A model generated the notes under the pieces. That model was not told the origin of the DNA. It saw only the letters and a list, made by a program, of their open reading frames with translations, and ran no database searches. From an uncultured Lachnospiraceae bacterium (GTDB lineage: Bacteria; Bacillota; Clostridia; Lachnospirales; Lachnospiraceae), in NCBI GenBank assembly GCA_910578405.1, contig CAJTQO010000025.1, forward strand, positions 4,195 to 51,347: DNA of 47,153 nucleotides, given 5' to 3'. Positions 33,887-40,794 of the stretch are shown one piece after another (positions within the stretch are counted from its first letter, which is position 1; the number at the start of each line of letters is the position of its first letter). A program made the position numbers and the translations under genes.

Positions 33887-35101
33887 ATGGGAAACATAAA
33901 TACAGTGGATGTGGAAGCCGTGGTAAAGCAGGTGTTGGCAAGTATGATGGACGGCGGCGCGGCAAAGGAAAGCTCTGTGGCAAGCGGGCAGGGCCGGATT
34001 CCAGAGACGGCCAGAGTAGCCATGCTGACCGCATTGGAAAAATATGAAGTGAAAGAATTCCCCATTCCGGAAGTGGGAGACGGGGATATCCTGGTAAAGG
34101 TGGAAGGGTGCGGCATTTGCGGAACCGATGCCCATGAATTTAAGAAAGACCCCTTTGGGCTGATTCCGGTAGCCCTTGGACACGAAGGAACCGGGGAAAT
34201 TGTAAAGATGGGGAAAAAGGTAAAGAAGGACAGCGCCGGAAAGCCCTTAAACATAGGGGACAAGGTAGTTACCTGCATGATTTTCAAAGATAACCCGGAC
34301 ATTACCATGTTTGACTTAAACAAGCAGAATGTAGGCGGCGCCGATGTGTACGGGCTGCTGCCGGATGATGACATTCATCTGAATGGTTGGTTTTCCGATT
34401 ACATATTAATCCGGGAGGGCTCTACGGTATTTAATGTCAGCGACTTGGATTTAAAGTCCAGGATTCTGATTGAGCCTTGCGCAGTGTTGATTCATGCGGT
34501 GGAGCGTGCAAAATCCACAGGGATTCTGCGGTTTAACAGCCGGGTGGCAGTGCAGGGCTGCGGCCCCATCGGACTGATTTGCATTGCCGTGCTGCGCACT
34601 ATGGGAATTGAAAACATTGTGGCTGTGGACGGAGAACAGCAACGCCTTGATTTTGCAAAGGAAATGGGTGCGGGAAAGTCTGTAAACTTTAAGGAACACA
34701 AAGGCATAGAGGCCTTGGCGAAAGCGGTGGAGGATGCGTTTGGCGGATATCCGGCAGACTTTGCGTTCCAGTGTACAGGGGCTCCGGCGGGGCACTCCAA
34801 TATTTACAAATTTATCCGCAATGGCGGAGGGCTGTGTGAACTTGGCTTTTTCATTAACAACGGAGATGCAACCATCAACCCTCATTTGGATATCTGCTCC
34901 AAGGAACTGACCATAGTCGGCTCTTGGGTATATACGCTGAGAGATTACGCCACAACGTTTGATTTCCTGAAAAGGGCGAAAGGAATTGGCTTGCCGATGG
35001 ATAAGCTGATTACCCATGAATTTCCTTTGGAACAAATCAACGAGGCGCACAGGACGAACTTGAAAATGGAAGGTTTGAAAATAGCAATTGTAAACCGCTG
35101 A
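33887..35101 (+). CDS. Zinc-dependent MDR alcohol dehydrogenase with N-terminal encapsulation peptide
   Basis: A 404-residue medium-chain dehydrogenase. Residues 4-21 (INTVDVEAVVKQVLASMM) form an amphipathic targeting helix, followed by a Gly/Ser linker to residue ~40. The catalytic zinc residues are Cys78 in GICGTDAHEF and His99-Glu100 in LGHEGTGE; the Rossmann motif is AVQGCGPIGLICIAVLRTMG. The four-cysteine structural zinc lobe is absent (only one Cys between residues 101 and 170). Most compartments use an iron-type PduQ for aldehyde reduction, so this zinc enzyme is the local replacement. It could reduce lactaldehyde to 1,2-propanediol, propionaldehyde to propanol, or both. Start ATG 33887 follows TAGGAGACAG. 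Confidence 0.88.
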   Translation: MGNINTVDVEAVVKQVLASMMDGGAAKESSVASGQGRIPETARVAMLTALEKYEVKEFPIPEVGDGDILVKVEGCGICGTDAHEFKKDPFGLIPVALGHEGTGEIVKMGKKVKKDSAGKPLNIGDKVVTCMIFKDNPDITMFDLNKQNVGGADVYGLLPDDDIHLNGWFSDYILIREGSTVFNVSDLDLKSRILIEPCAVLIHAVERAKSTGILRFNSRVAVQGCGPIGLICIAVLRTMGIENIVAVDGEQQRLDFAKEMGAGKSVNFKEHKGIEALAKAVEDAFGGYPADFAFQCTGAPAGHSNIYKFIRNGGGLCELGFFINNGDATINPHLDICSKELTIVGSWVYTLRDYATTFDFLKRAKGIGLPMDKLITHEFPLEQINEAHRTNLKMEGLKIAIVNR

Positions 35102-35167
35102 AATTAGCTGTGTGGATTTTACGCAAAACAGTAAGGCGCAGAAACAGAAGGAAAGTGGAGTTAGGGT

Positions 35168-35482
35168 ATGGGAGAAGCAGTAGGGATTGTAGAAGTATTT
35201 GGGCTTGCGACGGCATTTGCAGCGGCGGATGCAGGATGCAAAGCGGCCAATGTGACCATAGAGAATTTTGACAAAAACAAACCGGCCAATGCAGATGCGC
35301 TTCCCGTGCCGCTGATTGTTATGATAAAATTCCGCGGGACGATATCGGATGTCCGTGCGGCCGTGGAAGCGGCGAAGCGGCGGGCGGAAGAACTGGCAGG
35401 CGTCGTGGCAACCCACGAAATAGCAAGCCCGGAAGCGGACACCGAAAAAATGCTGCAGCTAAGCGGCATGGACAAAGTATAA
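35168..35482 (+). CDS. BMC-H shell protein with atypical pore loop
   Basis: A 104-residue single-BMC-domain protein (AVGIVEVFGLATAFAAADAGCKAANVTIENFD ... LIVMIKFRGTISDVRAAVEAAKRRAEEL ... VVATHEIASPEAD). The pore position, normally a short Gly/Ser-rich turn, is replaced by a longer loop (KNKPANADALPVPL) without glycine. The hexamer pore, if open, would therefore differ from that of its neighbours. It is the first of four BMC-H genes. A 165-base structured gap separates it from the second. Confidence 0.9.
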   Translation: MGEAVGIVEVFGLATAFAAADAGCKAANVTIENFDKNKPANADALPVPLIVMIKFRGTISDVRAAVEAAKRRAEELAGVVATHEIASPEADTEKMLQLSGMDKV

Positions 35483-35483
35483 A

Positions 35484-35594
35484 AAACAGGGCATTGTTTT
35501 CATTAAAAGGAAGATGCGGTACTGGAAAACAGCATCGAAAGGAAGTCAGAGCGCAGAAGCAAAACAGCCCTGTTTAAGGGAAGATTTGCTTCTG
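35484..35594 (+). promoter_or_regulatory. Intercistronic stem-loops ahead of the shell gene cluster
   Basis: CAGAAGCAAA (35554-35563) is the exact reverse complement of TTTGCTTCTG (35585-35594), with a nested AACAG/CTGTT hairpin in its loop. Alternatively AAACAGGGC (35484-35492) can pair with GCCCTGTTT (35567-35575). There is no T-run. This looks like an mRNA processing, stabilising or attenuating structure inside the operon. Confidence 0.5.
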
Positions 35595-35647
35595 AAAGTA
35601 AAGGCTCTGAATTCCTGTAGATGCGGTACTGGAATGGAGGAAATAAG

Positions 35648-35923
35648 ATGGCACAGTTAGCGTTAGGGATGATAGAGACAAGGGGGCTTACGGCGGCGAT
35701 TGAGGCGGCGGACGCCATGATTAAGTCTGCGGAAGTGACATTAATCGGGACAGAGAAGATAGGTTCCGGGCTGGTAACGGTTATGGTGCGCGGCGATGTA
35801 GGCGCAGTCAAAGCAGCTGTGGAAGCCGGGAGTGTTAGGGCAGCCAGCCTGGGCGAGTTGGTGGCTACCCATGTGATACCAAGGCCGCACAATGATGTGG
35901 AGAAGATTCTGCCGCTGATTTAG
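35648..35923 (+). CDS. BMC-H shell protein (PduA/PduJ-like)
   Basis: A 91-residue canonical BMC-H protein, MAQLALGMIETRGLTAAIEAADAM..., with the pore motif KIGSGLV and the edge motif VATHVIPRPHNDVEKILP. Such proteins build the facets of the shell, and the GSG pore passes small polar metabolites such as 1,2-propanediol. The start ATG 35648 follows TGGAGGAAATAAG. It shares about 83 percent of residues with the shell protein at 36455, indicating a duplication. Confidence 0.95.
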   Translation: MAQLALGMIETRGLTAAIEAADAMIKSAEVTLIGTEKIGSGLVTVMVRGDVGAVKAAVEAGSVRAASLGELVATHVIPRPHNDVEKILPLI

Positions 35924-35962
35924 TATAAAGCGGTATCAGAAGAAAAATAAGGAGAAAGAATC

Positions 35963-36280
35963 ATGGGAAATGCATATGGATTCTTTGAAATTCCCAGTAC
36001 AACGGCGGCGATTGACGCTTTGGATATTATGTGCAAAACGGCAATGGTGGAGTTTGTCACTTGGGAGAAGAAGCTGGGCGGCAGATTGGTAACGATTATT
36101 ATACGGGGCGATGTATCGGACGTGAAACAGGCGATGGAGGCAGCTTCTCAGAGAGCGATTAAAAAACCGGTTGCCACGGTGGTAATTGCGAATCCCCATG
36201 AAGAAATCATCAAATTGGTGAAAAAAAGCGCCAGCCGGCTGACCAATCTGGCAACGGCCTGGCAGGATGAAATGGAGTAG
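35963..36280 (+). CDS. BMC-H shell protein, divergent
   Basis: A 105-residue BMC-H protein (AYGFFEIPSTTAAIDALDIMCKTAMVEFVTWEKKLGGRLVTIIIRGDVSDVKQAMEAA) with a C-terminal helix extension (EEIIKLVKKSASRLTNLATAWQDEME). The pore segment is KKLGGRLV, which places Arg near the pore instead of the GSG of its neighbours, suggesting selectivity for anions or a narrower opening. The ATG follows AAGGAGAAAGAATC. It is flanked on both sides by the two near-identical PduA-like genes. Confidence 0.9.
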   Translation: MGNAYGFFEIPSTTAAIDALDIMCKTAMVEFVTWEKKLGGRLVTIIIRGDVSDVKQAMEAASQRAIKKPVATVVIANPHEEIIKLVKKSASRLTNLATAWQDEME

Positions 36281-36454
36281 CATATGGCAGGGCAGGATAA
36301 TATAGGAAAAGAAGCGGATGCAGGAATGACGCAAGCGGATACGGTGCAGGCAGATGCTGCCCAAATAGCAGGGGAAGCGGATTTAGAAGTGGGAAAAGGA
36401 CAAAACAAACAAAACAGGAAAGCTCAAAAAGAAGAGCCAAAGGAGGAAAAAAAG

Positions 36455-36736
36455 ATGGCACAGGAAGCATTGGGAATGATTGAAACGAGAGGTTTGATTG
36501 CATCTATTGAAGCGGCGGATGCAATGTTAAAGGCGGCGAACGTAACATTAATCGGGACAGAGAAGATAGGTTCCGGCTTGGTAAGCGTTATGGTGCGCGG
36601 CGATGTAGGAGCGGTAAATGCAGCGGTGGAAGCAGGAAGCGCCAGCGCATCCAGACTGGGTGAATTAGTGGCTACCCATGTGATTCCAAGGCCGCATACG
36701 GATGTGGAAAAAATCCTCCCGGTTCTTAAAGCTTAA
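36455..36736 (+). CDS. BMC-H shell protein (PduA/PduJ-like), possibly with an extended form
   Basis: The core protein has 93 residues (MAQEALGMIETRGLIASIEAADAM..., pore KIGSGLV, edge VATHVIPRPHTDVEKILPVLKA) and starts at ATG 36455 behind an excellent AAAGGAGG site. The frame is open further upstream to ATG 36284. That codon lies three bases after the previous gene's stop and has GGAG six bases before it, and would add a 57-residue hydrophilic, Gln/Glu/Lys-rich extension. Two products, as known for PduB and PduB', are therefore possible. The short form is the certain one. A perfect hairpin (36751-36775) follows the stop. Confidence 0.92.
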   Translation: MAQEALGMIETRGLIASIEAADAMLKAANVTLIGTEKIGSGLVSVMVRGDVGAVNAAVEAGSASASRLGELVATHVIPRPHTDVEKILPVLKA

Positions 36737-36750
36737 CGGAAGAAGGAATG

Positions 36751-36775
36751 TAAGGGCGGGCTATGCCCGCCCTTA
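36751..36775 (+). promoter_or_regulatory. Perfect hairpin between the shell genes and pduL
   Basis: TAAGGGCGGGC (36751-36761) and GCCCGCCCTTA (36765-36775) form an 11-bp perfect stem with a 3-base loop and no T-run. Placed between abundant shell genes and an enzyme gene, it probably stabilises the upstream transcript end or reduces read-through. Confidence 0.7.
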
Positions 36776-36837
36776 ATGAACGGAAATTAAAGGCAGAAGC
36801 AGGGGAAGGAAAAAAGGGCCTTGGGAGGGAATGGGGC

Positions 36838-37521
36838 ATGGATGGATACAAAATGGCGGATAGCCAAGTTGAACGGATAGCCAGGATGGTATTGGAAGCA
36901 ATGGGGGAAAAACAGGATTCCCAGGGCGGCTACCTAGTTCCGGTGGGGGTGTCGGCAAGGCATGTGCATCTGACACAGGAGCATGTGGAGGCGCTTTTTG
37001 GGGAAGGGTATCGTTTGACTAAGAAAAAAGAGCTGATGGGCGGGCAGTTTGCATCCAATGAGCAGGTGACGATTGTGGGCTTGAAGCTTAGGGCAATAGA
37101 AAATGTAAGGATACTTGGGCCGGTAAGGTCAAAGTCACAAGTGGAAGTTTCCGCTACGGATGCCATTAAATTGGGAGTAAAGGCGCCAATCCGGGAGTCA
37201 GGGAATGTGGCAGGGAGCGCTCCAATTGCCCTGGTTGGGCCAAAGGGCGCGCTGTATCTGCAGGAAGGCTGCATCATAGCCAGACGGCATATCCACATGC
37301 CGCCAAAGGATGCGGCTGCGGCAGGGCTTTATGACGGGGATGTGGCGTCGGTAAGGGTCGATAAGGAAAGGGGAGTCGTATTCCATCAAGTGCAGATTCG
37401 GGTGGACGATAGTTTTACCCTGGAAATGCATATAGATACGGATGAAGCCAATGCGGCAAAGATAGCCACAGGGGATACGGTCAGGATTATAAAAGGGGAA
37501 AGGCAGTGCGGCGGCATATAG
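36838..37521 (+). CDS. pduL: Phosphate propanoyltransferase
   Basis: A 228-residue PduL-type phosphotransacylase that converts propionyl-CoA to propionyl-phosphate and frees CoA inside the compartment. The N-terminal helix (ADSQVERIARMVLEAMGEK) is an encapsulation peptide. The two PduL zinc sites are VGVSARHVHLTQEHVEALFG and IIARRHIHMPPKDAA, each with an H-x-H pair. It also has GQFASNEQVTIVG and IRESGNVAGSAPIALVGPKG, typical of the family. ATG 36838 follows GGGAGGGAATGG; a later ATG (36853) is also possible. Propionate kinase is not in the window. Confidence 0.93.
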   Translation: MDGYKMADSQVERIARMVLEAMGEKQDSQGGYLVPVGVSARHVHLTQEHVEALFGEGYRLTKKKELMGGQFASNEQVTIVGLKLRAIENVRILGPVRSKSQVEVSATDAIKLGVKAPIRESGNVAGSAPIALVGPKGALYLQEGCIIARRHIHMPPKDAAAAGLYDGDVASVRVDKERGVVFHQVQIRVDDSFTLEMHIDTDEANAAKIATGDTVRIIKGERQCGGI

Positions 37522-37547
37522 GTTAGTGCGCATGGAGGTTAGGCAGT

Positions 37548-37817
37548 ATGTTGGTAGGGAAAGTGGTGGGAAGCATAGTTTCCACAAGGAAAAGCGAAAA
37601 GCTGGTAGGCAACAAATTTATGGTGGTGGAGCTGGCGGAGCGTATGGGAGCCGGGAACCAAATGGTTGCCATTGACGAGATTGGCGCCGGGATTGGGGAA
37701 TATGTATTGCTTGCCACAGGAAGCGCAGCAAGAGTTGGCTGTAACCAGGCGGATGCGCCGATTGATGCGGCAATTGTTGGTATCATTGATGATGGAAGGC
37801 AATGGATGCAAAAATGA
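37548..37817 (+). CDS. eutN: BMC-P pentameric vertex protein (EutN/CcmL type)
   Basis: An 89-residue protein of the EutN/CcmL family that caps the shell vertices: MLVGKVVGSIVSTRKSEKLVGNKFMVVEL, then DEIGAGIGEYVLLATGSAAR and DAAIVGIIDD. All family landmarks are present at the expected spacing. ATG 37548 follows TGGAGGTTAGGCAGT. The last codons overlap the next gene. Confidence 0.95.
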   Translation: MLVGKVVGSIVSTRKSEKLVGNKFMVVELAERMGAGNQMVAIDEIGAGIGEYVLLATGSAARVGCNQADAPIDAAIVGIIDDGRQWMQK

Positions 37818-39154
37818 GCAGAATAAAACAGGTAAGTTTAGAGGAACTGAGCGCGACTCTGCGGCGCAGCGGCGTAGCAGGCGCGGGCGGCGCCGGTTTT
37901 CCCACTTATGCAAAACTGGATAGACGGGCAGACGTCATTCTGATGAATTGTGCGGAATGCGAGCCGTTACTGAAACTCCACAGACAGCTTTTGGAGTATC
38001 ATGCAGGGGAAATTGTGGCAGCGTTTCATTTGCTGGCAGAGGCGGTAGGCGCCAGAGAGGCTGTGATTGGCATTAAGAAAGCATACCAAAAGACCATTGC
38101 GGCTTTGGAAGGGTGCATAGGGGAATATCCTAAAATCCGGCTGGGGCTTTTAGAGGAAGTCTATCCGGCCGGGGATGAGTTGGTGCTGATTTATGAGCTG
38201 ACAGGGAAAACAGTGCCGCCGGGCGGGCTTCCGATTGAGAGCGGGGTAGCCGTTTTTAATGTGGAGACGGTCTATAATATCTACCGGGCGGTGGCGCAGG
38301 ATATACCCGTACAGGACAAATTAGTGTCTGTTGTGGGGGAAGTGGAACATCCGCTGACGGCTCGTGTGCCGCTTGGCTGCACCATAGAAGAGACAGTGCG
38401 TCTGACCGGGAAAGCAACCGTGGAGGAGCCGGTATATTTCGTCGGCGGGCCAATGATGGGATTTGAAGGGGACGGGAGCCTGCCGGTGACAAAGACTACC
38501 AATGCCATATTGGTTTTGCCCCCAAATCACCTGCTGGTGCAAAGGAAGCGGCGGAAATCCTCTATGGATTTGAAACGCGCGGCGGCTGCCTGCTGCCAGT
38601 GTTCTATGTGTACGGATTTATGCCCACGGCATCTGTTAGGGCATCCCATTGAGCCGCATAAGTTTATGCGGGCGGCTACATGCAAAGATACGCAGGATAC
38701 GGATATTTTCCTGAATGCTATGTTTTGCTCCTCCTGTGGGTTGTGTGAAAACTTTTCCTGTATGCAGGGGCTTTCCCCCCGTTCCCTTATTGCGGACTAT
38801 AAGGCCGGGCTGCGGGCGCATGGGGTGAAACCGCCGCAGACACAGGCGGCTCCTGTGGCCGAAGAAAGGGAATGCCGTAAGGCGCCGATGAAACGGTTGA
38901 TGGCAAGGCTGGATTTGACCAAATATGATAAACCTGCGCCCTTGCAGGATGCGGCGGTGGAATGCCGGAAGGTGAAGCTGCTTCTTAGCCAACATATCGG
39001 CGTTCCTGCGGTTCCGGCAGTGAAGGCAGGGGAATGGGTGGAAAAAGGACAGCTTGTGGCAGAGCCGGGAGAAGGACTGAGTGTGGCGGTTCATGCATCC
39101 ATAAGCGGGATGGTGACGGAAGTGGGGCAGAAATATATAACAATCCAGGCATAA
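37802..39154 (+). CDS. pduS: PduS/RnfC-like iron-sulfur flavoprotein
   Basis: A 450-residue redox protein. The N-terminal Rossmann-like part has GVAGAGGAGFPTYAKL (nucleotide/FMN site) and MNCAECEPLL. A SLBB-type region follows (VSVVGEVEHPLTARVPLGCTIEETVRLTG). Two [4Fe-4S] motifs are CCQCSMCTDLCPR (about 263-275) and CSSCGLCENFSC (about 309-320). The C-terminal part resembles a lipoyl/barrel-sandwich domain. PduS in B12-dependent compartments reduces cobalamin, but here the dehydratase is B12-free, so a general electron-transfer role (NADH recycling across the shell) is more likely. The start overlaps the BMC-P gene; ATG 37814 in an ATGA overlap is the alternative. Confidence 0.9.
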   Translation: MDAKMSRIKQVSLEELSATLRRSGVAGAGGAGFPTYAKLDRRADVILMNCAECEPLLKLHRQLLEYHAGEIVAAFHLLAEAVGAREAVIGIKKAYQKTIAALEGCIGEYPKIRLGLLEEVYPAGDELVLIYELTGKTVPPGGLPIESGVAVFNVETVYNIYRAVAQDIPVQDKLVSVVGEVEHPLTARVPLGCTIEETVRLTGKATVEEPVYFVGGPMMGFEGDGSLPVTKTTNAILVLPPNHLLVQRKRRKSSMDLKRAAAACCQCSMCTDLCPRHLLGHPIEPHKFMRAATCKDTQDTDIFLNAMFCSSCGLCENFSCMQGLSPRSLIADYKAGLRAHGVKPPQTQAAPVAEERECRKAPMKRLMARLDLTKYDKPAPLQDAAVECRKVKLLLSQHIGVPAVPAVKAGEWVEKGQLVAEPGEGLSVAVHASISGMVTEVGQKYITIQA

Positions 39155-39232
39155 AGGGCCGGATAGGGGAAACGAAAAGGAAACAGCCCATGGGTCAGCG
39201 ATGGGCGGCAGAACAGAAAGGTTGTGCATAAT

Positions 39233-39781
39233 ATGAGTAAGGCAATCGGAATGGTGGAATATAAGACGGTTTCTTCCGGCGTGACGGCAGCGGACGCCAT
39301 GGTGAAAACTGCCGAGGTGGATATTATAGAAGCGCAGACCGTGTGCCCAGGCAAATATATAGCGGTAATCACTGGGGGATTGAGTGCGGTGCAGGCGGCG
39401 GTGGAAACGGCCAAAGTAAATTATGGGACTCATCTTATCAACAGCTTTGTGCTTGGGAATCCGCATGAATCCATATTCCCTGCGATTTATGGGGCGGCTG
39501 ATGTGGCAGGAGTTGCGGCGCTTGGCATACTGGAAACGTATGATGCGTCTTCCATTATTGTGGCGGCGGACGCTGCGGCCAAAACGGCAATTGTCACGTT
39601 GGTGGAACTGCGCATTGCCAGGGGAATGTGCGGAAAATCCTACCTGATGCTGACCGGGGAAGTGGCGGCAGTGGAGGCCGCGATAGGGACGGCAAAGAGG
39701 GAGGCCGGGGCAGGCGGAATGTATCTGGATTCTTCTGTGATTGCGCATCCGGATGAGAAGATTTGGAGGGCAGTGCTATAG
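39233..39781 (+). CDS. pduT: BMC-T tandem-domain shell protein with Fe-S cysteine (PduT type)
   Basis: A 182-residue protein with two BMC domains in tandem (KAIGMVEYKTVSSGVTAADAMVKTAEVD..., and AALGILETYDASSIIVAADAAAKTAIVT...), forming trimers that mimic hexamers. Cys38 in EAQTVCPGKY sits exactly where PduT has the cysteine that binds a [4Fe-4S] cluster in the trimer pore (PduT: KTICPGK, Cys38, from memory). Together with the PduS-like gene just upstream, this would give an electron path through the shell. ATG 39233 is preferred over GTG 39224 because AAAGG then has a reasonable spacing. Confidence 0.92.
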   Translation: MSKAIGMVEYKTVSSGVTAADAMVKTAEVDIIEAQTVCPGKYIAVITGGLSAVQAAVETAKVNYGTHLINSFVLGNPHESIFPAIYGAADVAGVAALGILETYDASSIIVAADAAAKTAIVTLVELRIARGMCGKSYLMLTGEVAAVEAAIGTAKREAGAGGMYLDSSVIAHPDEKIWRAVL

Positions 39782-39830
39782 CCGGGCGGCTGTGGTTGCT
39801 GCTCTTTGGCTCCTTTCTTGACAAAATCCC

Positions 39831-39859
39831 TTGCAGAAATAGTTTTATGGCGATATAAT
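39831..39859 (+). promoter_or_regulatory. Promoter of the deoR-fucU-araC genes
   Basis: TTGCAG (39831-39836), 17-base spacer, TATAAT (39854-39859). No CAACATAA box is present, so the repressor gene does not look self-regulated through that motif. Confidence 0.6.
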
Positions 39860-39921
39860 GCGGACATAGCAGGGTTAAGAGACAGAAAATGCAAGGCACA
39901 CTGGCAGTAAGGGGGCAGCTT

Positions 39922-40704
39922 ATGTTAGCGATTGAGAGACGGAATGAGATATTAGAAAAACTACAGAAGGAAAAACGGGTGGTTGTCAGTGAACTGAGCA
40001 AAGCCTACGGAGTATCGGAAGAGACAATCCGCAGAGATTTGGAAAAGTTGGAAAATGACGGTTATGTCATAAAGAGCTATGGAGGCGCTGTCCTGAATGA
40101 AAACGTAAACCTGGATATGCCTTTTAATGTGCGCAAGAACACGAATGTGGTAGGCAAGCAGAAAATTGCGGAGATTGTGCGTGGGATGGTGAAGGAGGGG
40201 GAACAGTTGATACTGGATTCCAGTTCCACGGCGGTTTTTATTGCAAAGGCGCTGAAGGAAAGCCACAAGAACCTGACGGTTATTACAAATTCCATAGAGA
40301 TTATCATTGAATTGTTTGATATGCAGGATTGGCATGTGCTGTCTACCGGAGGACTGGCAATGGAAGGGTCGCTGGCGCTGATAGGGCCGCAGACGGACCA
40401 GATGCTGCGTTCTTACCATGTCAATAAAGCGGTGGTATCCTGTAAGGGGTTTGATATGGAAAACGGCATTACGGATTCCAATGAGCTTCACGCAGGGAAT
40501 AAGAAAACCATGCTGGAGCGGGCGGATAAAAGCATCCTGGCCGTAGACCATTCCAAATTCGGGTCTACGGCCTTTGCCAGGATTGCAGGGTTGGAAAATA
40601 TCTCTATGGTCATTACCGATGAAAAGCCGGAGGACAGATGGCTGGAGCTGTTCCGGAAGTATCAGGTGGAATGCGTCTGGCATGGGACGGAGGCACAGGC
40701 ATAG
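39922..40704 (+). CDS. DeoR/GlpR family transcriptional repressor
   Basis: A 260-residue regulator. ATG 39922 follows AAGGGGG; an upstream in-frame ATG (39889) has no good site. The N-terminus MLAIERRNEILEKLQKEKRVVVSELSKAYGVSEETIRRDLEKLENDGYVIKSYGGAVL is the DeoR helix-turn-helix. The C-terminal sugar-phosphate isomerase-like domain shows ILDSSSTAVFIAKAL, VITNSIEIIIEL and TGGLAMEGSLALIGP. Family members sense phosphorylated sugars, here probably fuculose-1-phosphate, and repress catabolic operons. It is the best candidate to bind the CAACATAA boxes at 17783-17833 and 30756-30809. Confidence 0.93.
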   Translation: MLAIERRNEILEKLQKEKRVVVSELSKAYGVSEETIRRDLEKLENDGYVIKSYGGAVLNENVNLDMPFNVRKNTNVVGKQKIAEIVRGMVKEGEQLILDSSSTAVFIAKALKESHKNLTVITNSIEIIIELFDMQDWHVLSTGGLAMEGSLALIGPQTDQMLRSYHVNKAVVSCKGFDMENGITDSNELHAGNKKTMLERADKSILAVDHSKFGSTAFARIAGLENISMVITDEKPEDRWLELFRKYQVECVWHGTEAQA

Positions 40705-40794
40705 CGAACGGCGCCAAAGAGACAAAATATATAATACGATGTAAAAACAGAAAAGAAAATATGATTTTTAGAGAATGGAAGAGGAGGGAACGGA

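Noticed and set aside
34451..35416. Minus-strand frame (321 codons) opposite the alcohol dehydrogenase
   Set aside because: Antisense to a clearly conserved zinc dehydrogenase; composition is not protein-like and there is no start signal.
38636..39748. Long minus-strand frame (370 codons) opposite pduS and the BMC-T gene
   Set aside because: Its sequence is rich in His, Arg and Cys without fold-like patterns, and the plus-strand genes are certain.
39818..39823. TTGACA as -35 box for the deoR gene
   Set aside because: It is 30 bases from the TATAAT at 39854, too far for a sigma-A promoter; TTGCAG at 39831 has the correct 17-base spacing.
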